A stretch of DNA of 64,000 nt, from contig NZ_CP025546.1 in the NCBI RefSeq assembly GCF_003614435.1, positions 5,270,001 through 5,334,000 of the forward strand. Reading direction: 5' to 3'. A program made the position numbers and the translations under genes. Positions 43,133-53,049 of this stretch are shown piece after piece. The stretch comes from Mycobacterium paragordonae. Its GTDB lineage: Bacteria; Actinomycetota; Actinomycetes; Mycobacteriales; Mycobacteriaceae. Positions within the stretch are counted from its first letter, which is position 1, and every line of letters starts with the position of its first letter. Under the pieces are notes generated by a model. It ran no database searches, was not told the DNA's origin, and saw only the letters and a list, made by a program, of their open reading frames with translations.

Positions 43133-44854
43133 CTAGCTCGACTCCACCACGACGGGGAGGTCGTCGGCCCAGGGCTGCCGGGTCACCATGTCGGCTACCC
43201 GGACGTAGCCGTGCTCGAATTCACCTGTGGCGGCATCGACTAACCGGTACCGCTGGGTCTGCCGGTGGATCGGCTGGGCATCCAGCAACACCACGCGCAC
43301 CTCCCCCGGCTCGAATCGGCAGCGCCGTTGCATTGCGGCGATCAGTTGCTCGTTGTGCATGTGGCCGTCACCGAAGTTCCAGCCGATTGCGGTGCTGCAG
43401 ATGCGTTCTCCGTCGGTGATGACGTACTCGTCCTCGTTCTGCCCGGCCATGGCGCGATGCGCCAGCGTGAACAACGCCCGGCCGTGAGTGTTCATGGCGC
43501 GGAACGCATATCCGAGATACATCGGGATCTGGGCGCGGTCCTTGCCGTAGAACCGCTCCAGCTGGGCCTGCGGCATGCTGGCGATCGCCACGATGCCCCG
43601 GGCGATCTTCTCGCTCGCCGACGGCTTGATGCACCACAGCGTGGTGTCCCAGTTGCCGGCGTAGTAGCGCATGCCGGGCAGGAAGGAGATCTTGCGCGGG
43701 AACATGTTGCCCAGGATCACGGTGCCCACCAGCGCGGTGAACAGAATGGCTACCGGCGCAGGGTGTTTGACGTCGCTGATGCCCAGCTGGGCATGCCCTA
43801 CGAATAGCGCGAACACGCCGAAGATCATGAACACGTTCCACTCCAGCGGCACCCCCATCGGGATCGCGGTCAGGATGCCCAGATGGAAGCACACCATGAC
43901 GATCGCGGCGACGGTGGTGGGCCAGCCGCCGTGGGAGAAGAACAGCGCCAGCGGCACGAACATCTCGATAAAGGTGCTGACATGGGCGAACATTCGCGAC
44001 AAGATGCCGGGTCGCAGGTCGTCGGGGAATTTCTCGAAGAACATCCGTTTGATGAACCGCGGCCGGAACAGCGGATTGTTGGACATCATCGTCGAGATCA
44101 CGAACGGAAAGTGTTTGTTCAGTTTGGATGTCGCTGCGCCCATCCAGATAACCAGGAACACCAGTTTGGCCGCGACGATCATGTCGACTCCGCCGAACAG
44201 GAACGTGACGGTCAGCGAGCCGTACACCTCACCGCGGGCGGCCAGGAAGATCACCTTGTCCCGCAGTCCCGCGGCGCCGAGTACCAGCAGGATCGCCACG
44301 ATCTCCCACATCGGCAACAGTCCGACCTTGGTGCCGAGCGCCGGTATCGGCCCGGTGCCATCGGTGAACAGCGCCGTCACCAGCAGCACCAGTAGCAGGG
44401 CATAGAGCGCGACGTCCACCGGCTTGCGCTTGGTGCCGAAGGTAAGCGGGACTCGATCCGGCCAGGGTGGCAGCCGGATGGTGCCGAACCGCAGCCAGTA
44501 CAGGATCGAGCCCATCGGCGGGAAGAACCGGTTGTTCAGCGGCCCGAAGCCGCAGCCCAGCCCGACCACTTCGAACAACATCGTGTACAGCACGACCTTC
44601 TCGAAGACGATCGGCTCGGCGTACCAGGCCCGGACATTGGTGAACCCGTCAATACCTTTGGTGCTCAGAACAATCAGCCACGCAAACAGGACGTAGAGCA
44701 GGATCTTGACGACGTAGAACAGGTGCATGACCACCGGCGTCCCGAAGCCCACCTCGGCCCAGTGCCGGGCCATCGGTCGGATCTTCTCGCTGCGGGTGCC
44801 CTTGCTCCATTCGGCGATGTCGACCTCGGGCAGTTGGGGCTTGAGAAATCCCAT
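43133..44854 (-). CDS. DUF3556 membrane protein, Rv1132-like
   Basis: This 573-aa polytopic membrane protein has about nine hydrophobic helices between residues 45 and 410, then a soluble C-terminal domain (about 430-573). Length and gene order match M. tuberculosis Rv1132 (576 aa, DUF3556, function unknown). The upper part resembles HTTM/vitamin K-dependent-carboxylase-like membrane folds only loosely. A KstR-type operator 13-26 bp upstream of the start suggests control by the cholesterol-catabolism repressor, so a role in sterol or lipid handling is plausible. Confidence 0.85.
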   Translation of the reverse strand: MGFLKPQLPEVDIAEWSKGTRSEKIRPMARHWAEVGFGTPVVMHLFYVVKILLYVLFAWLIVLSTKGIDGFTNVRAWYAEPIVFEKVVLYTMLFEVVGLGCGFGPLNNRFFPPMGSILYWLRFGTIRLPPWPDRVPLTFGTKRKPVDVALYALLLVLLVTALFTDGTGPIPALGTKVGLLPMWEIVAILLVLGAAGLRDKVIFLAARGEVYGSLTVTFLFGGVDMIVAAKLVFLVIWMGAATSKLNKHFPFVISTMMSNNPLFRPRFIKRMFFEKFPDDLRPGILSRMFAHVSTFIEMFVPLALFFSHGGWPTTVAAIVMVCFHLGILTAIPMGVPLEWNVFMIFGVFALFVGHAQLGISDVKHPAPVAILFTALVGTVILGNMFPRKISFLPGMRYYAGNWDTTLWCIKPSASEKIARGIVAIASMPQAQLERFYGKDRAQIPMYLGYAFRAMNTHGRALFTLAHRAMAGQNEDEYVITDGERICSTAIGWNFGDGHMHNEQLIAAMQRRCRFEPGEVRVVLLDAQPIHRQTQRYRLVDAATGEFEHGYVRVADMVTRQPWADDLPVVVESS

Positions 44855-44866
44855 GGTTCCACAGAT

Positions 44867-44880
44867 TAGAACGTGTTCTA
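44867..44880. promoter_or_regulatory. KstR-type operator
   Basis: TAGAAC-GT-GTTCTA has perfect 6-bp arms and fits the known KstR core TnnAACnnGTTnnA. It is 13-26 bp upstream of the DUF3556 gene, where a bound repressor would block transcription, and about 90 bp upstream of the divergent small exported protein. Confidence 0.75.
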
Positions 44881-44970
44881 GCTATCTGCCCAGCCCGCCG
44901 CACCGAATCCTTGTTCCGCCGCTGCTGCCGGCGATAACGTGAGGTGGAGGTGTCGAAGGGAGTGGGGAGC

Positions 44971-45192
44971 ATGCGTGGAGCCCGATACCTGAAAAGAGCG
45001 GTCGTCGGGGCCGCCGTACCAATCGCATTCGTCGTGGGCAGCGGTCCCGCGCAGGCGCAAGCGCCGTCCCCGGGTGATGCGTGCACGGTGCTGCACGCGA
45101 CCACCCAGGACGCCGAGGGCAAGACGATGTGGTGCAACCCGACCATGACGGGCAGCCACAGCCTGGTGTGGCAGTACGGCGGACCGGGCTAG
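44971..45192 (+). CDS. Small exported protein, unknown
   Basis: The protein has 73 aa. It starts at ATG 44971, after a purine-rich ribosome site (AGTGGGGAG). Residues 1-30 form a clear signal peptide (RGARYLKRAVVGAAVPIAFV, cleavage after AQA). The mature part, about 40 residues, has two Cys that could form a disulphide (ACTV...MWCNP) and ends in WQYGGPG. Similar small two-Cys secreted proteins are frequent in mycobacteria; none has a defined function that I can transfer. It converges on cobQ. Confidence 0.75.
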   Translation: MRGARYLKRAVVGAAVPIAFVVGSGPAQAQAPSPGDACTVLHATTQDAEGKTMWCNPTMTGSHSLVWQYGGPG

Positions 45193-45199
45193 GCGATCC

Positions 45200-46675
45200 T
45201 CACGGCGCGCCGGGCGCCAGGAACGGCAGGCCCGGCGGGCACCCACGTCGGGCCAGGTCGAGTAACGCGTCGATGTCCAGGCACTGTTCGACCAGATCGC
45301 CGAGAAGATCCAGACGCCGCTCGCGTGCGACCGGGAAACTCACGCCGGATGTTGTGAGGCCGAGCGTCTCGTGCAGGAACGCCCGGCGCAGCGCGTCGCC
45401 TTCTAGCGAGCCGTGCCACATGGTGCCGAACACCTGCCCGTCACGGACGCCACCGAGGAACTCCTGCCCCGCGTGGCCGCGGGCGATCCTGCCGTGATGA
45501 ATCTCGTATCCCGATGCCGGCACGCCGAGTCCCGCTCCCCGCGGAAGTCGGAGAACTTTGTCGGTGCCGAAGACCGTCTCCACGTCGAGCAACCCCAGGC
45601 CCTCGACCTCGGCCGCCGGCCCTTCGACGCCGTGCGGATCGCGAATCGTGCGGCCCAGCATCTGAAATCCGCCGCAGATACCGAGCAACGGCTTTCCCGC
45701 GGCGGCGTGGGTGAGCACCGCGCGATCCAGACCCCTGGCGCGCAGCCAGGCGAGGTCGGCGATCGTGGCCCGGGTGCCGGGCAGCACGATCAGGTCGGCG
45801 TCGCTCAGAGCGCGGGGCTCGGAAACAAACACCACATCCAGATCGGGCTCCAAACCCAGCGCGTCGACGTCGGTGAAATTACTGATGCGGGGCAACCGCA
45901 CGACGGCCACCCGGCGCGCCCCGGTGCCGGCCGCCCGTCGGCCGTCCAAATCGAGCGCGTCCTCGGAGTCCAGCCACAGGTCGGGATGCCACGGCAGGGT
46001 GCCGTACACCCGTCGCCCGGTGACCCGTTCCAGATCGCGCAGACCCGGCGTCAGCAGGTCGAGATCGCCGCGGAACTTGTTCACCACGAACCCCGCCACC
46101 AAAGCCTGGTCCTGGGCGGACAACAGCGCGACGGTGCCCAGGAACGCCGCGAACACGCCGCCGCGGTCTATGTCACCGACGACCACGGTCGGCAGATCCG
46201 CATGACGCGCGAGACCCATGTTGACGTAATCGCCTGCGCGCAAGTTGATTTCGGCCGGGCTGCCGGCACCCTCGGCGATGATGACGTCGTACCGGGTGGC
46301 GAGGTCGTCGAAGGCGTGGTGCGCCGCCTCGCCCAGGGCGCGCCGGCCCTCCAGCCAGTCCGACGACGCGACCTCGCCCCACGGTCTGCCCATCAGCACC
46401 ACGTGGCTGCGTTGATCGCCGGATGGCTTGAGCAGGACCGGGTTCATGGCGGGCTCCGGTGTGGCCCCGGCAGCGAGCGCCTGCACCCATTGCGCCCGGC
46501 CGATTTCCGCTCCCCCGCCGTCCGGGCCCGCACACACCATCGAGTTGTTGGACATGTTCTGCGCCTTGAACGGCGCCACCCGAACACCACGTCGGGCCAG
46601 CGCGCGGCACAACCCGGCCGTGACGGTGGTCTTGCCGGCGTCGCTGGTCGTGCCCGCTATCAGCAGACCAGGCAT
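45200..46675 (-). CDS. cobQ: Cobyric acid synthase
   Basis: This 491-aa enzyme amidates adenosyl-cobyrinic acid a,c-diamide at four carboxylates in B12 synthesis. The N-terminal ATP-binding domain begins MPGLLIAGTTSDAGKTTVTA (P-loop), with QNMSNNSMV; the C-terminal glutamine amidotransferase domain has the nucleophile Cys in LGICGGFQMLG and the His of YEIHHGR. Length fits M. tuberculosis CobQ1 (Rv0255c, 494 aa), which lies elsewhere in that genome. It starts 41 bp after the MTHFR gene in the same direction, so it is probably the last gene of the prp operon. Confidence 0.93.
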   Translation of the reverse strand: MPGLLIAGTTSDAGKTTVTAGLCRALARRGVRVAPFKAQNMSNNSMVCAGPDGGGAEIGRAQWVQALAAGATPEPAMNPVLLKPSGDQRSHVVLMGRPWGEVASSDWLEGRRALGEAAHHAFDDLATRYDVIIAEGAGSPAEINLRAGDYVNMGLARHADLPTVVVGDIDRGGVFAAFLGTVALLSAQDQALVAGFVVNKFRGDLDLLTPGLRDLERVTGRRVYGTLPWHPDLWLDSEDALDLDGRRAAGTGARRVAVVRLPRISNFTDVDALGLEPDLDVVFVSEPRALSDADLIVLPGTRATIADLAWLRARGLDRAVLTHAAAGKPLLGICGGFQMLGRTIRDPHGVEGPAAEVEGLGLLDVETVFGTDKVLRLPRGAGLGVPASGYEIHHGRIARGHAGQEFLGGVRDGQVFGTMWHGSLEGDALRRAFLHETLGLTTSGVSFPVARERRLDLLGDLVEQCLDIDALLDLARRGCPPGLPFLAPGAP

Positions 46676-46716
46676 CGGGTGACCTTCTGGGGAATCGTCG
46701 TTGTGTTCACCGCCCG

Positions 46717-47631
46717 CTATGGTCTCATCGGCCCGCCGACGGGCTGCTCGGGCGCCCAGTAGTCGAGCATCTCCGCGAAGGCCTCGAACGCCGGCCCGGA
46801 CACGCCGTAGGTGGCCTCCAGGTGGACGCTCAGCGAAAAACCGAGGTCGACGACGCCGTCGATGACGCGCTTGTACAGGTCGACCAGCATCCGGCGCTTC
46901 ACTCCGCGCTCACTGCCTGCCAGTTTCCTGACGAATGCCTGTTCTTCGGCCACGGCCGCGTTCCCGGGGTCCTGGATCAGCCAATTGATAAGTCCGGTGC
47001 CGGTTTCCATCTTCGGGACGAAGCCGAACGAGAGCAGGATCTCGGGCCGGTGGTCGGTCGCCTCGGCGAAGTCGGTCAGAAATCGCACGATCGCGTCGGA
47101 GTACAGCAGCTGGGTCATGCCGTAGGTGGCGCCCTGGTCACACTTGAAGTTCAGCCGGCCCTGCTCGCCCTCGCGGGTCGGGATCACGATCACACCCCGG
47201 TTCTCCACCAACATCCGGTACATCGACAGCGCGTCGGTCGGTGCGATGCCGGTGCCCGCACCGTCGGTCATGGTGCGGGGCACCCCGACGAATACGATGC
47301 CCTCCATCCCCGCCTCGACCAGATCGGACAGGCGCTGACTCAAGGCCAACTCGTCGGTGAACGAGGTGACCTGGGTACACAGGCCCCCGATCCCCGGCAG
47401 CTGGGACTTGAGGATCGAAAAAAATTCCAGCACATCGAGTTTCGGGCGCATGGCGACCGGCCGGTCGTCGTCCTCGGCGATCAGGCCGGGGATCATGACG
47501 TGCCGGAGGCGATCCCGTAGACCGTATTCGGCTGAGTAGCGCAGCACCTTGTGCGCGTCGTCGAAGGCGCGCTGCGTGCCGCCGTCGACGTCGGGTGGCA
47601 CCAGCTCCAGCGCGATGGTGTGTAACGTCAC
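46717..47631 (-). CDS. Mycobacterial-type methylenetetrahydrofolate reductase, Rv2172c-like
   Basis: The protein has 304 aa. It resembles M. tuberculosis Rv2172c, which has been described as an unusual small MTHFR lacking normal similarity to MetF; shared features include LHTIALELVPP, VMIPGLIAEDDDRPV, GLCTQVTSF and LLSFGFVPKMETGTGLINWL. It would reduce methylene-THF to methyl-THF for methionine synthesis. The GTG start overlaps the stop of pyruvate carboxylase (GTGA), which is unexpected: a folate enzyme inside a propionate operon. It may be the main copy or a paralogue. Confidence 0.8.
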   Translation of the reverse strand: MTLHTIALELVPPDVDGGTQRAFDDAHKVLRYSAEYGLRDRLRHVMIPGLIAEDDDRPVAMRPKLDVLEFFSILKSQLPGIGGLCTQVTSFTDELALSQRLSDLVEAGMEGIVFVGVPRTMTDGAGTGIAPTDALSMYRMLVENRGVIVIPTREGEQGRLNFKCDQGATYGMTQLLYSDAIVRFLTDFAEATDHRPEILLSFGFVPKMETGTGLINWLIQDPGNAAVAEEQAFVRKLAGSERGVKRRMLVDLYKRVIDGVVDLGFSLSVHLEATYGVSGPAFEAFAEMLDYWAPEQPVGGPMRP

Positions 47632-50600
47632 GCGCCCAGCACCACCAGCAGATCGCCACCTTCGACCTGAGCCGTCCCGGATACCGCCACGCGCGTGACT
47701 TTTCCGGCCCTCGGTGCGGTCACGGCTGCCTCCATTTTCATGGCTTCGATGGTGCCGATGGTCTGACCGTCTTCGACCTCGTCGTCGACCGCCACGGTGA
47801 CGGTGACGACGCCGGCGAAGGGCGCGGAGATGTGACCGGGGTCAGCCCGGTCGGCCTTCTCGGCGGTCGGCACCTCCGCGGCCATGCTGCGGTCGCGGAC
47901 CAGCACCGGCCGCAGTTGGCCGTTGATGATGCACATCACGGTGCGCATGCCGCGTTCGTCCGGCTCGGAGACGGCCTCCAGGCCGATCAGCAACTCCACG
48001 CCGCGTTCCAGCTTGACGCGGTGTTCCTCTCCGTACCGCAGTCCATAGAAGAATTGGTTGGCGCTCAACCGGGATGTGTCGCCATACTTCTCGCGATGCG
48101 CCTGCAGTTCGCCGGTGGGTCCGGGGAACAGCAGCCGATTGAGCGCGGCCCGGCGGGCAGGCCCGGGTGTGCGTAGCACGCTCTCGTCGGCGGCGGACAG
48201 CGACCGCTCGGACTTGGCGGGTCCGCGTCCACGTAACGCCCTGGTGCGCAGGGGTTCCGGCCAACCCCCAGGCGGGTCGCCGAGTTCGCCCCGCAAAAAG
48301 CCGACCACCGAGTCAGGCACATCGAAGCGCGCCGGGTCGGCGGCGAACTCCTGCGCGGTGACACCGGCGCCCACCAGAGCCAGCGCCAGGTCCCCGACCA
48401 CCTTGCTCGACGGCGTCACCTTCACCAGATGCCCGAGGATGGAATCCGCCCCGGCATAGGCGTTTTCGATGTCTTCGAACCGGTCGCCGAGTCCCAGCGC
48501 CACCGCCTGCTGACGCAGGTTCGACAGCTGGCCACCCGGAATCTCGTGGTGGTACACCCGGCCCGTCGGAGCCGGCAGCCCGGATTCGAACGGCGCGTAC
48601 ACCTTTCGCAGCGCCTCCCAATACGGCTCGAGGTCGCACACCGCGGTCAGCGACAACCCGGTGTCGTACCGGCTGTGCGCGGCGGCCGCCACGATCGAGG
48701 ACAGGGCGGGCTGGCTGGTCGTGCCTGCCATCGGCGCGGCCGCTCCGTCGACGGCGTCAGCCCCGGCCTGCCAGGCGGCCAGATACGTCGCCAGTTGTCC
48801 ACCCGGGGTGTCGTGGGTGTGGACGTGCACCGGGAGGTCGAACCGGGACTTCAGTGCCGACACCAACGTCGTGGCGGCGGGTGCGCGCAACAGGCCCGCC
48901 ATGTCCTTGATCGCCAGCACATGCGCGCCCGCGGTGACGATCTGCTCGGCGAGTTTCAGGTAATAGTCCAGGGTGTAAAGGTTTTCGCGCGGGTCGCTCA
49001 GATCGCCGGTGTACGACATCGTAACCTCGGCAACCGCGGTGCCCGTCTCCCGGACCGCGTCGATGGCCGGTCGCATCGAGTCCACGTTGTTCAGTGCGTC
49101 GAAGATTCGGAAGATGTCGATGCCGGTGCGGGTGGCTTCGTCGACGAAGGCCGCGGTGACGATCTCCGGGTAGGGGGTGTAGCCGACCGTGTTGCGCCCG
49201 CGCAGCAACATCTGCAGGCAGATGTTCGGGATCGCTTCCCGGAGCTCCGCCAACCGCTGCCACGGATCTTCCTTCAAAAACCGCAGCGCCACGTCGTAGG
49301 TCGCGCCGCCCCAGCACTCCACCGACAGCAGTTGCGGGGTGAGCCGGGCGATGTAGGGCGCCACCTTTACCAAGCCCGTCGTGCGAATCCTGGTGGCCAG
49401 CAACGATTGATGCGCGTCGCGGAACGTCGTGTCGGTGACGCCGACGGCCTTCGACTCCCGCAGCCACTGCGCGAACCCGTCCGGACCGAGGGCCGTCAGC
49501 CGCTGTTTGGAACCCGGGGCCGGCGGCGCCGAAAGATCCAGCCCCGGCAGCTTGTCGTGCGGGTAGACCGTCGAAGGACGGGGTCCGTGCGGTTGGTTGA
49601 CCGTGACGTCGGCCAGATAGTCCAGGATCTTGGTGCCGCGGTCGGCGCTGGTGTACCCGGTCAACAACTGCGGCCGCTCGTCGATGAACGACGTCGTTGC
49701 CCGGCCCGCGACGAAGTCCGGGTCGTCCAGCACCGCCTGCAGGAACGGCGTATTCGTCGTGACGCCGCGGATGCGGAACTCGGCGACCGCGCGGCGCGCC
49801 CGGCGCACCGCTGCCGGGAAATCGGCGCCGCGGCAGGTCAATTTGACCAGCATGGAATCGAAGTGCGGCGACACGTCGGCGCCCAGGTGGGTGCCGTCGT
49901 CCAGCCGGATGCCCGCGCCGCCCGGGGTGCGGTATGCGCTGATCCGTCCGGTGTCGGGCCGGAAACCGTTGACGGGGTCCTCGGTGGTGATCCGGCACTG
50001 CACGGCCGCGCCGTGCACCGCGATCGACTCCTGCGCCAGCCCGAGGTCACCCAGGCTTTGGCCGGCGGCGATGCGGAGCTGGCTGGAGACCAGGTCCACA
50101 TCGGTGATCTCCTCGGTCACCGTGTGCTCCACCTGGATCCGTGGGTTCATCTCGATGAACACGTGATTGCCACGCTCGTCGAGCAGGAACTCGACGGTAC
50201 CGGCGCAGGTGTAGCCGATGTGCCGGGCAAAGGTCACCGCGTCCGAGCAGATCTTCTCGCGCAGGGCGGGATTCAGGTTCGGCGCCGGGGCGATCTCGAT
50301 GACCTTCTGGTGACGGCGCTGCACACTGCAGTCCCGCTCGTAGAGGTGGATCACTTCGCCCTGGGTGTCGGCCAGAATCTGCACCTCGATGTGGCGCGGG
50401 TTGAGCACGGCCTGCTCGAGAAACACCGTCGGGTCGCCGAACGCCGACTCCGCCTCTCGCGCTGCGGCATCGATCGCTTCGGGCAGGTCCCTGGCATCGG
50501 CCACCCGGCGCATGCCCCGGCCACCGCCGCCGGCGACCGCCTTGACGAACACCGGGAACTGCATGGACGCGGCGGCCTCGACCAGCTCCTCGACCGACGA

Positions 50601-51014
50601 TGATGGCGCTGAGGACGCCAAGACGGGCAGACCTGCCTCGCGTGCCGCGGCGACCGCGCGCGCCTTGTTGCCGGTCAGTTCGAGGACGGGGACAGACGGA
50701 CCGACGAAGGTGATTCCGGCTGCTGCGCAGGCTCCCGCCAGTTCCGGGTTCTCCGAGAGGAATCCGTATCCGGGATAGATTGCGTCCGCGCCGCAGGCTT
50801 GGGCTGTCGACACGATCTCCGCGACGTCGAGATAGGCGCGCACGGGATGGCCCGCCACGCCGATCTGGTAGGACTCGTCGGCCTTGGCACGGTGCGCGGA
50901 GTTACGGTCCTCCTCGGGATAGACCGCGACCGTGCGGATCCCCAACTCGTAGGCCGCACGGAACGCCCGAATGGCGATCTCGCCCCGGTTGGCGACCAGA
51001 ACCTTGGTGATCAC
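47628..51014 (-). CDS. pca: Pyruvate carboxylase
   Basis: This 1128-aa enzyme (M. tuberculosis Rv2967c: 1127 aa) makes oxaloacetate from pyruvate, bicarbonate and ATP. Order: biotin carboxylase (VLVANRGEIAIRAFRAAYE at the start; ATP-grasp with AVAGGGGRGMRRV), carboxyltransferase (TFRDAHQSLLATRIRT from about residue 525) and the biotinyl domain with Lys1093 in EAMKMEA. GTG 51014 overlaps the prpC stop (GTGA), so it is coupled to the methylcitrate operon. In M. tuberculosis pca is not beside prpC. Confidence 0.97.
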   Translation of the reverse strand: MITKVLVANRGEIAIRAFRAAYELGIRTVAVYPEEDRNSAHRAKADESYQIGVAGHPVRAYLDVAEIVSTAQACGADAIYPGYGFLSENPELAGACAAAGITFVGPSVPVLELTGNKARAVAAAREAGLPVLASSAPSSSVEELVEAAASMQFPVFVKAVAGGGGRGMRRVADARDLPEAIDAAAREAESAFGDPTVFLEQAVLNPRHIEVQILADTQGEVIHLYERDCSVQRRHQKVIEIAPAPNLNPALREKICSDAVTFARHIGYTCAGTVEFLLDERGNHVFIEMNPRIQVEHTVTEEITDVDLVSSQLRIAAGQSLGDLGLAQESIAVHGAAVQCRITTEDPVNGFRPDTGRISAYRTPGGAGIRLDDGTHLGADVSPHFDSMLVKLTCRGADFPAAVRRARRAVAEFRIRGVTTNTPFLQAVLDDPDFVAGRATTSFIDERPQLLTGYTSADRGTKILDYLADVTVNQPHGPRPSTVYPHDKLPGLDLSAPPAPGSKQRLTALGPDGFAQWLRESKAVGVTDTTFRDAHQSLLATRIRTTGLVKVAPYIARLTPQLLSVECWGGATYDVALRFLKEDPWQRLAELREAIPNICLQMLLRGRNTVGYTPYPEIVTAAFVDEATRTGIDIFRIFDALNNVDSMRPAIDAVRETGTAVAEVTMSYTGDLSDPRENLYTLDYYLKLAEQIVTAGAHVLAIKDMAGLLRAPAATTLVSALKSRFDLPVHVHTHDTPGGQLATYLAAWQAGADAVDGAAAPMAGTTSQPALSSIVAAAAHSRYDTGLSLTAVCDLEPYWEALRKVYAPFESGLPAPTGRVYHHEIPGGQLSNLRQQAVALGLGDRFEDIENAYAGADSILGHLVKVTPSSKVVGDLALALVGAGVTAQEFAADPARFDVPDSVVGFLRGELGDPPGGWPEPLRTRALRGRGPAKSERSLSAADESVLRTPGPARRAALNRLLFPGPTGELQAHREKYGDTSRLSANQFFYGLRYGEEHRVKLERGVELLIGLEAVSEPDERGMRTVMCIINGQLRPVLVRDRSMAAEVPTAEKADRADPGHISAPFAGVVTVTVAVDDEVEDGQTIGTIEAMKMEAAVTAPRAGKVTRVAVSGTAQVEGGDLLVVLGA

Positions 51015-52135
51015 GTCAGCGCGCGTTGTGGCGGTCCGACATACTCGCTGAGCGGACGGATCAATGCATTCGAGGCGGTCTGTTCCATGATGTGGGCGGT
51101 CCAGCCGGTGATTCTGCTCATCACGAAAATCGGTGTGAAGCAGCCGATGTCGAATCCCATCAGGTAGTACGCCGGGCCGGTCGGAAAGTCCAGATTCGGC
51201 TTGATGCCATTGGCGGCCGCCACGCCCTGTTCGAGGACGTTGTAGATGTCGAGCCAACGCTGGCCGTCGCGCACTGCCGCGACCCGCTCCAGAGCTTTCT
51301 TCATGGTCGGTACCCGCGAGTCACCGTTCTTGTACACCCGGTGGCCGAAGCCCATGATCTTCTCTTTGCGGGAAATCTTGCCCTGCAACCACTCTGCAGC
51401 CTTGTCCGCGGTACCGATCTCGAGCATGTCGTGCATCACGGCCTCATTGGCGCCACCGTGCAGCGGTCCCTTGAGCGCGCCGATCGCGGCCGTGACGGCG
51501 CTGTAAATGTCGGACTGGGTGGACGTGACCACGCGTGCGGCGAAGGTGGAGGCGTTGAAGCCGTGCTCGGCGTAGAGCACCATGGACTGCTCGAAGGCAT
51601 CCACGATCACCTTCTCCGGCACGTCCCCGAAGCACATGTGCAGGAAGTTCTGCGCGTAGTTCATGTGGCTGTGCGGGGCAATGGGTTCCAGGCCGCGCCG
51701 GCGGCGCATGTCGGCCGCGACGATGGTCGGCAGCACCGCGTACATCCGCAGCGACTTGACGTAGTTCGCTTCTGCGCTGCTGTCGTCCTCCTGGGCGTCT
51801 TCGGCGCCGAGATAGCTGATCGCCGTGCGCACTACGTCCATCGGATGGCAGGTGTCGGGCTGCTTGGCGATCAGTGACAGCAGGGACCGGTCGAGCCGCC
51901 GGTGCGCGCGTTCCCGCTGCGTGAACAGGGCCAACTGACCGTCGTTCGGCAGCTCGCCGTGCCACAACAGATACGCCACCTCCTCGAAGCTGCACCGGGC
52001 GGCGAGGTCCTGGACCGGGTAGCCGCGGTAGGTCAGCGAGTTGGTCTCCGGCACCACTTTCGAGATAGCCGTGGTGTCGGCTACGACACCGGCCAGCCCC
52101 TTGAAGATGCGCGGCTGGTCTTCGATGGTGCTCAT
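51011..52135 (-). CDS. prpC: 2-Methylcitrate synthase
   Basis: This 374-aa citrate-synthase-family enzyme joins propionyl-CoA and oxaloacetate. The catalytic residues lie in LYAEHGFNASTF (His), MGFGHRVYKNGDSR (His) and KPNLDFPTGP (Asp). It corresponds to M. tuberculosis Rv1131 (prpC/gltA1). ATG 52135 overlaps the prpB stop, and its stop overlaps the pca start. In mycobacteria PrpC can also make citrate, giving some flexibility with acetyl-CoA. Confidence 0.95.
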   Translation of the reverse strand: MSTIEDQPRIFKGLAGVVADTTAISKVVPETNSLTYRGYPVQDLAARCSFEEVAYLLWHGELPNDGQLALFTQRERAHRRLDRSLLSLIAKQPDTCHPMDVVRTAISYLGAEDAQEDDSSAEANYVKSLRMYAVLPTIVAADMRRRRGLEPIAPHSHMNYAQNFLHMCFGDVPEKVIVDAFEQSMVLYAEHGFNASTFAARVVTSTQSDIYSAVTAAIGALKGPLHGGANEAVMHDMLEIGTADKAAEWLQGKISRKEKIMGFGHRVYKNGDSRVPTMKKALERVAAVRDGQRWLDIYNVLEQGVAAANGIKPNLDFPTGPAYYLMGFDIGCFTPIFVMSRITGWTAHIMEQTASNALIRPLSEYVGPPQRALT

Positions 52136-53049
52136 GGTGTGACTCCTTCGAGGGCGAAGTTATAGATGTCGGAATCGAATTGGTTGTAGTCGGCGTAGCG
52201 CAGCAGCTCGTACAGGCGACTGCGGTGCTGCATCCGGTCCAGCAGGCCGGATTGCGTTCCGGTGCCCGCGATTTCACGGAGTCCGGCCTCAACCGCGTGC
52301 ATCGCCAGCCGCAGCGTGGTCACCGGATAGATCACCACGTTGTAGCCGATGTCGGCGAGCTGGCGCGCGGTCAGCAGCTGCGACTTCCCGAACTCGGTCA
52401 TGTTGGCCAGCAGCGGGGTATCGACCGCGGCGCGGAATTTCTCGAATTCGGCTGTGGTCGAGAGTGCTTCAGTGAAGATCAGGTCGGCGCCGGCGTCCGC
52501 GTAGGCCTTGGCGCGGTCGATGGCCGCGGGCACACCTTCGATGCCGGCGGCGTCAGTGCGGGCGCAGACAATGAAATTCGGGTCGCGACGCGCCGCGACC
52601 GCGGCCCGCAGCCGTTTGACCATCTCGCCGACCGGCACCACGGCCTTGCCGTCGAGGTGGCCGCAGCGTTTCGGGTTGACCTGGTCTTCCAGATGACACC
52701 CGGCCAGTCCCGCGTCTTCGAGGACAGCGACGGTGCGCGCGGCGCTCATCGGCTCGCCGAAGCCGGTGTCGGCGTCGATCAGGGTGGGCAGGTCGGTGGC
52801 GTTCGCGATCTGCGCGCCGCGGGCGCTGACCTCGGTCAGCGTGGTCAGGCCGATGTCCGGCAGGCCCAGATCCGCGGAGAGCACGGCTCCGGATACATAC
52901 ACTCCGTCGAACCCCAGTTCGGCGACCAGCTTCGCCACCAGCGGTGAGAAAGCACCCGGAAGACGTTGCAGGCGGCCGCTTCCCAGCGCGGTGCGCAGTC
53001 GTGACCGCTTGTCGGAGGCCGCCACCGCACTGTGCATGAGCCCGCTCAT
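52132..53049 (-). CDS. prpB: 2-Methylisocitrate lyase
   Basis: This 305-aa ICL/PEP-mutase-family protein splits methylisocitrate into pyruvate and succinate. The active-site loop KRCGHLDGK (about residue 127), [12 protein letters not shown] with the metal-binding Asp, and [10 protein letters not shown] are all present. M. tuberculosis lacks prpB and uses isocitrate lyase instead, so this gene marks a non-tuberculosis species. It is overlapped on both sides by prpD and prpC by four bases. Confidence 0.95.
   Translation of the reverse strand: MSGLMHSAVAASDKRSRLRTALGSGRLQRLPGAFSPLVAKLVAELGFDGVYVSGAVLSADLGLPDIGLTTLTEVSARGAQIANATDLPTLIDADTGFGEPMSAARTVAVLEDAGLAGCHLEDQVNPKRCGHLDGKAVVPVGEMVKRLRAAVAARRDPNFIVCARTDAAGIEGVPAAIDRAKAYADAGADLIFTEALSTTAEFEKFRAAVDTPLLANMTEFGKSQLLTARQLADIGYNVVIYPVTTLRLAMHAVEAGLREIAGTGTQSGLLDRMQHRSRLYELLRYADYNQFDSDIYNFALEGVTP

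Noticed and set aside
51015..51257. Upstream extension of pyruvate carboxylase
   Set aside because: It reads antisense-frame DNA of prpC; GTG 51014 gives the exact family start and a GTGA overlap.
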